From NCBI GenBank assembly GCA_018056405.1, contig JAGPFT010000095.1, forward strand, positions 1 through 8,482: 8,482 nt of DNA, given 5' to 3'. Position 1 is the first letter of the stretch. Each line of letters starts with the position of its first letter. The notes under the pieces were generated by a model. It saw only the letters and a list, made by a program, of their open reading frames with translations, had not been told where the DNA came from and searched no databases. The translations under genes and the position numbers were made by a program. The DNA is from Anaerolineae bacterium (GTDB taxonomy: Bacteria > Chloroflexota > Anaerolineae > Aggregatilineales > Aggregatilineaceae). Below are positions 5,578 through 8,482 of the stretch, in pieces.

Positions 5578-6057
5578 ATGGAACGCACCAGCGAGATCAG
5601 CATCAGCATCGGCGCTCTGGGCGTGGTGATCACGCTGATCGGCCTGTTCCCTGGCATTATCGGCCTGGAAGCAGCCGAGGGTGTCGGCGTGTTGCAGGTG
5701 TTGGTCATTCTGCTGGGCTTCACCATTCTGTTCACCAGCGCCTACTACTTCGCCAAGAAGACTTTCTACTCTGGCCAGCCCTCGACTCTCGCCCAGGACA
5801 TCGGCATCCGCCTGACCATGACGGGGCTGCTCGTTGCGGGAGCGGCCGGCCTGGCCGATGTGTTGGGCTTCGGCAGCCACCCCTCCACGCCCAGCAGCCG
5901 CCCGATGCTTGGCCGCTTGCAGGCGGTGGCGTTCATTGGTGGGATTCTGCTTGCCTCGTCCGGCGTGGTCATCTATGCGCTGTTCGGCCCGCAGCCGGGG
6001 AACGATGAACCGGACGGCGAGTCCGGCGGCGAGGGCCTGCCGCCGGAGGGCGGGTAG
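5578..6057 (+). CDS. Four-helix integral membrane protein of unknown function
   Basis: I do not recognise this family. The 159-residue product has four hydrophobic segments at about 8-30, 38-58, 78-98 and 112-136. A short polar loop (59-72, FAKKTFYSGQPSTL) lies between helices 2 and 3, and a glycine/serine/proline loop (98-111) lies between helices 3 and 4. The tail is acidic and Gly/Pro-rich (139-159, including DEPDGESGGEG) and probably disordered. There are no cysteines, and no histidine cluster or charged intramembrane motif that would suggest an enzyme. The start was placed at ATG 5578 because GGCGGG lies 5 bases upstream; a GTG two codons earlier (5572) is the alternative. Only 12 bases separate it from the dipeptidase stop, so it is probably the last gene of the operon. 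Confidence 0.75.
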   Translation: MERTSEISISIGALGVVITLIGLFPGIIGLEAAEGVGVLQVLVILLGFTILFTSAYYFAKKTFYSGQPSTLAQDIGIRLTMTGLLVAGAAGLADVLGFGSHPSTPSSRPMLGRLQAVAFIGGILLASSGVVIYALFGPQPGNDEPDGESGGEGLPPEGG

Positions 6058-6116
6058 GGTCCACGAACAACCTGTTGACAGGGAGGTTACTCGCTGAACG
6101 CCTGCCCCTCAATCCC

Positions 6117-6180
6117 CCCTCCAGTCCAGCTAGAGGAGGGACTTTGACCGGCTGGCGTGGCACTTTCCCCCTCCCTGGCT
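6117..6180. repeat. Relative of the 1518-1631 fold-back element
   Basis: The linker GAGGGACTTTGACCGGCTGG and the following CACTTTCCCCCTCCCT parallel the linker and right hairpin of the element at 1518-1631, which read GGGGACTTGGACCGCCGG and GTTTTCCCCCTCCCT. A left stem is still visible (CCCTCC 6117-6122 with GGAGGG 6135-6140). The right stem has decayed and runs straight into copy B, so this is probably a truncated member interrupted or fused there. Confidence 0.5.
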
Positions 6181-6185
6181 CTGCC

Positions 6186-6372
6186 GGGTTCAGGGGCGGA
6201 CAGCAGCGCGAGAAGCATGGAGAGGGCGACCGATCAACCTCACCCCCTGGCCTCGCTACGCTCGGCCTGCCCCCTCTCCGTTGACGGAGAGGGGGCGGCG
6301 AGGCCCGCGTCAGGGGGCCGAGCGGGGGTGAGGTAAAGTGCAGCGCCACCGCAGACCACAGGCCAACCTTAA
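6186..6372 (+). repeat. Fold-back repeat, copy B
   Basis: This 187-base unit is identical to copy C (6479-6665) except for three substitutions, at 6250 (G/A), 6314 (G/A) and 6341 (C/A), with no indels. It begins GGGTTCAGGGGCGGACAGCA and ends CCACAGGCCAACCTTAA. The core is an imperfect palindrome bounded by ACCTCACCCC and GGGGTGAGGT, with an 11-base central stem and TTGA loop. The right terminal inverted repeat present beyond copy C is absent here. Confidence 0.9.
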
Positions 6373-6478
6373 GAGGCCGTTTGAGAAGCCTTATATCTGC
6401 CTCTTCCCCTCATCTCCGGCCCTTCCCCTACGAGGGGGGAAAGGAGAAAAGCGCGCACTCCAGGCCCCTCTCCCTTGT

Positions 6479-6665
6479 GGGTTCAGGGGCGGACAGCAGC
6501 GCGAGAAGCATGGAGAGGGCGACCGATCAACCTCACCCCCTGACCTCGCTACGCTCGGCCTGCCCCCTCTCCGTTGACGGAGAGGGGGCGGCGAGGCCCG
6601 CGTCAGAGGGCCGAGCGGGGGTGAGGTAAAGTGAAGCGCCACCGCAGACCACAGGCCAACCTTAA
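6479..6665 (+). repeat. Fold-back repeat, copy C
   Basis: This is the second 187-base copy in the same orientation, 293 bases downstream of copy B. The central hairpin pairs 6563-6573 with 6578-6588 around TTGA. Between the outer arms and the central stem, boxes such as GCTCGGCC and GGCCGAGC, and GCCTCGC and GCGAGGC, can pair in more than one register, giving a nested cruciform. The last 30 or so bases after the palindrome (from TAAAGTG) are conserved with copy B but absent from copy A. Confidence 0.9.
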
Positions 6666-6683
6666 TGCCTGTCCGCCCCTGAA
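6482..6683. mobile_element. MITE-like element with 15-base terminal inverted repeats
   Basis: TTCAGGGGCGGACAG (6482-6496) is perfectly complementary to CTGTCCGCCCCTGAA (6669-6683), framing a 202-base, non-coding, strongly palindromic element that contains copy C. Perfect terminal inverted repeats, small size, no open frame and several related copies in one window are the hallmarks of miniature inverted-repeat transposable elements. No convincing target-site duplication is seen beyond a trivial GGG on both sides, and no transposase gene is present to supply mobility. Confidence 0.5.
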
Positions 6684-6739
6684 GGGGCTAGGGGGAGGGG
6701 CGTTGCACCAGATGCCTTAGCACAATGTGTATGGGTGGC

Positions 6740-7633
6740 TTACGTGCCTGCGGCCTGCTGGCGACGCGGGCGGACGAAGGTGACATAGGCTGCCGCGCCC
6801 ATGATCAGCGCATCGGCCACGATCCACAGAAAGGCCCAGGCCGCCGCCGGGCCGCCGAACTCGTCGGACATGGCGCTGGCATCGTTGAACGGCAGTAGCG
6901 AGCCGGGCAGAGTCACGATGCGGAGCAGCACCCAGGCGTCGCTGATGGCCTGCAGACCGGTCAGAAAGGCCAGGAAAGTCAGCACGACCAGCACGGCGTC
7001 GCGGCGGGCGCGCAGGCCCAGCGCGATCAGCAGCAGGGCACTGGCTAACCCGACGAACACGCCCAACACACGCCCTTCGCCGGCGAACCACACGAACAAC
7101 AGACCGCCCGCTACGGCGACGCCCGCTCCAGCCCAGCGGCCCTGGTCAGTTTCGCTCGTGAGCACCAGAGTGGCAGCGGCGACGAGCACAATCGCCAGCA
7201 GACCGATCTCTAGCGGTGACAGTTGCGCCGGACGCAGCCCGGCGTAGGCCAGGGTCAGAATCGCCAGGAAAACGCCCACGCCAACGGCCACGCGACCGGG
7301 TCTCTGCGTCCGGTAAGTCAGGAGCAGCAACCCCGCGCCGAAGAGAGCCGTGCCCAGGTAGCCGGCCTGGATAATCACGAAGGGCGACCCGCCGCGCGTG
7401 TAAGCCAGCCCTGCGCCGCGACTGGTCACTTCGAAGCGCAGGAAGTCACCGCCGGTTAGCTCGGCGGCCAGACCATGCGCCAGCTCGTGGATCATGGTGA
7501 CGAAGAGGCGGAAGGGCACCATGAGCAGGTAGAGTTCCTGGACCTGCCACAACACGAGGGCCACGACGAACGCTGCCGCGGCCAGTGCCAGTTCGCGCCG
7601 CTGGCTCGCTGAGTGAGACGATCCGCGTATCAT
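6740..7633 (-). CDS. M50B-like integral membrane metallopeptidase
   Basis: The 297-residue product is a polytopic membrane protein with hydrophobic segments at about 14-32, 84-106, 115-132, 140-158, 167-184, 188-207, 213-231 and 263-286. The zinc-binding HExxH lies in TMIHELAHGLAAELTGG (H49, E50, H53), inside or beside the second hydrophobic stretch and followed by the Gly-Gly turn typical of M50B-like proteins. Family M50 enzymes cut substrates within the membrane. D232 in LQAISDAWVLL is a candidate third ligand in the later helices, but this is inferred. FNDASAMSDEFGGPAAAWAFLW (split around 255) matches my recollection of the family's C-terminal region. Substrate unknown. The start at ATG 7633 gives a compact N-terminus, with AGGAG 11 bases upstream; the frame is open to 7789 but that would overlap the divergent gene and adds nothing conserved. 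The stop is TAA. Confidence 0.8.
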   Translation of the reverse strand: MIRGSSHSASQRRELALAAAAFVVALVLWQVQELYLLMVPFRLFVTMIHELAHGLAAELTGGDFLRFEVTSRGAGLAYTRGGSPFVIIQAGYLGTALFGAGLLLLTYRTQRPGRVAVGVGVFLAILTLAYAGLRPAQLSPLEIGLLAIVLVAAATLVLTSETDQGRWAGAGVAVAGGLLFVWFAGEGRVLGVFVGLASALLLIALGLRARRDAVLVVLTFLAFLTGLQAISDAWVLLRIVTLPGSLLPFNDASAMSDEFGGPAAAWAFLWIVADALIMGAAAYVTFVRPRRQQAAGT

Positions 7634-7697
7634 GATTGGTCTGGCTCCTGGCACGACCGTCGCCGCTGTGCCATTGAAGAAAGGATGTCTGTTCCCT

Positions 7698-8482
7698 ATG
7701 ACGACGAACGAACGCCCTGCCGAGCTACTGCGCTTTGGCACAGTTGGCAGCCCGGCGACGACCCCTGAGCCTGGCACGCCCGCTGCCATCGCGTACTCGC
7801 GTCTGCTGGGGCTGGATCACCTGGAGATCGCCTGGGTGCAGAGCGTGCGCGTCTCCGACGAGACATGCGCCACGATCAAGGCCGCTGCCGAAGCGCACGG
7901 AATCACGCTGAGCATCCATGCTCCCTACTATATTAACCTCAACAGCCAGAGCGCCGACCTGATGCGCAAAAGCGACGAGCGCCTGCTTGCCGCTGCGCGC
8001 AAGGGCTTTCTGGCGGGGGCGCGCGATATTGTGTTTCACCCCGGTTCCTACCACGATCAGCCGCCTGAAGAAGTGTACGAGCGCGTTGCGGAGAAGTTGC
8101 GCGAGCTGCGCGCGATCCTCGACGGCGAGGGCGTGGATGTCACGCTGCGCCCGGAGACAATGGGCAAGCCCGCTGTCTTTGGTACGCTGGAGGAGACGCT
8201 GCAACTCAGCCGCGATATTCCCGGCGTGCTGCCGTGCATTGACTTCGCCCACCTGCACGCGCGCACGGGTCAGCTCAACAGCTATGAGGAGTTCGCCGCC
8301 ATTCTGGATGCTGTGCAGGCGGCGTTGGGCGAGCGGGGGCTGCATAACCTCCACGCGCACATGTCGGGCATTGCCTACGGGCCGCGCGGGGAGCGGCAAC
8401 ACCTGCCGCTCAACGAGGCCGACCTGCAGTATCGCGCATTGCTACAGGCGCTCATTGATCGCGGGGCGCGGGGCACGGTGGG
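7698..8482 (+). CDS. Endonuclease IV/AP endonuclease 2-family TIM-barrel protein, C-terminus missing
   Basis: The first 261 codons are present; the gene runs off the right edge. Metal-site motifs of the endonuclease IV fold are visible: H74 in LSIHAPYYINL, H114 in IVFHPGSY, E153 in LRPETMGKPAVFG, D182 and H185 in CIDFAHLHAR, and the HAHMSG and GERQHLPL pair (H219/H221 and H235). Endonuclease IV cuts DNA 5' of abasic sites using three zinc ions. The HAHMSG...RQHLPL form is that of the archaeal/Chloroflexi-like branch rather than the E. coli type, so DNA repair is the likely but unproven role; sugar isomerases share the fold. No signal peptide. The start at ATG 7698 has only a distant AAAGGA (about 11 bases upstream). 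The 64-base gap to the divergent M50B gene must hold both promoters or parts of them; no convincing boxes were found. Confidence 0.82.
   Translation, partial: MTTNERPAELLRFGTVGSPATTPEPGTPAAIAYSRLLGLDHLEIAWVQSVRVSDETCATIKAAAEAHGITLSIHAPYYINLNSQSADLMRKSDERLLAAARKGFLAGARDIVFHPGSYHDQPPEEVYERVAEKLRELRAILDGEGVDVTLRPETMGKPAVFGTLEETLQLSRDIPGVLPCIDFAHLHARTGQLNSYEEFAAILDAVQAALGERGLHNLHAHMSGIAYGPRGERQHLPLNEADLQYRALLQALIDRGARGTV

Larger units (their letters stand above)
6058..6739. other. Convergent intergenic region filled with repeats
   Basis: This 682-base spacer lies between the 3' ends of the plus-strand operon and the minus-strand M50B gene. It holds a fold-back element related to 1518-1631 (6117-6180), two near-identical direct repeat copies (6186-6372 and 6479-6665), and a terminal inverted repeat at 6669-6683. 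Small frames in it are translations of the repeats and recur with identical residues in both copies, so no gene is called. A short hairpin CCTG-TTGA-CAGG (6071-6082) follows the operon stop without a T-tract. Bases 6373-6478, between the two copies, are C-rich with a short imperfect hairpin near 6420-6440 and show nothing else recognisable. Confidence 0.8.

Noticed and set aside
4636..5880. Long minus-strand open frame opposite the dipeptidase and membrane protein
   Set aside because: Antisense shadow: His/Gln/Arg-rich composition, no domain, and it spans two clear plus-strand genes.
6071..6082. Terminator after the five-gene operon
   Set aside because: The stem is only four to five pairs and is not followed by a run of T.
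5969..6642. Small open frames with identical protein ends in the two repeat copies
   Set aside because: They are the same repeat sequence translated twice. The shared residues reflect DNA duplication and the composition is not protein-like.
6186..6665. CRISPR array
   Set aside because: Only two long (187-base) copies with one 106-base gap; no short regularly spaced repeats and no cas genes.
6675..6688. Hairpin GCCCCT-GA-AGGGGC as terminator of the M50B gene
   Set aside because: No T-tract follows on either strand, and the sequence is explained as part of the terminal inverted repeat.
7725..8402. Minus-strand open frame opposite the endonuclease IV-like gene
   Set aside because: Antisense shadow; the plus strand carries ordered metal-binding motifs of a known fold.

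Overview
The window is high-GC bacterial DNA with dense coding and short intergenic gaps, except for two repeat-filled spacers. The gene set and the C-rich/G-rich fold-back repeats between genes fit an environmental Chloroflexota-type genome (for example Anaerolineae). That placement is a guess from style and remembered family resemblance; no marker gene here proves it.

Left block (1-1197, minus strand): a PfkB-family sugar/nucleoside kinase of the pseudouridine-kinase type (160-1095) has a good sigma70-like promoter. It is followed with a 1-base overlap or short gap by the start of an endonuclease III-like gene that runs off the left edge. A 776-base divergent spacer (1096-1871) then carries at least six fold-back repeat modules and a promoter for the rightward genes.

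Central block (1872-6057, plus strand): five closely packed genes probably form one operon. In order they are an M42-family aminopeptidase, a HAD-family hydrolase, a membrane-anchored DsbA-like thiol oxidoreductase, an M19 (renal-type) dipeptidase that starts inside the stop of the previous gene, and a four-helix membrane protein of unknown function. Two unrelated zinc peptidases in one unit suggest peptide or dipeptide turnover; the role of the other three is not clear from sequence.

Convergent spacer (6058-6739): two 187-base direct copies of the main repeat differ at only three positions. The second copy is bounded by perfect 15-base terminal inverted repeats, so it looks like a small non-autonomous mobile element (MITE-like). 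A third, older copy lies in the left spacer.

Right block (6740-8482): a minus-strand M50B-like integral-membrane metallopeptidase (6740-7633) is divergent from a plus-strand endonuclease IV-family TIM-barrel gene (7698 onward) that runs off the right edge. No RNA genes, CRISPR array, integrase or transposase gene were seen. The most unusual content is the repeat family, whose hairpin tips differ between copies but remain complementary.
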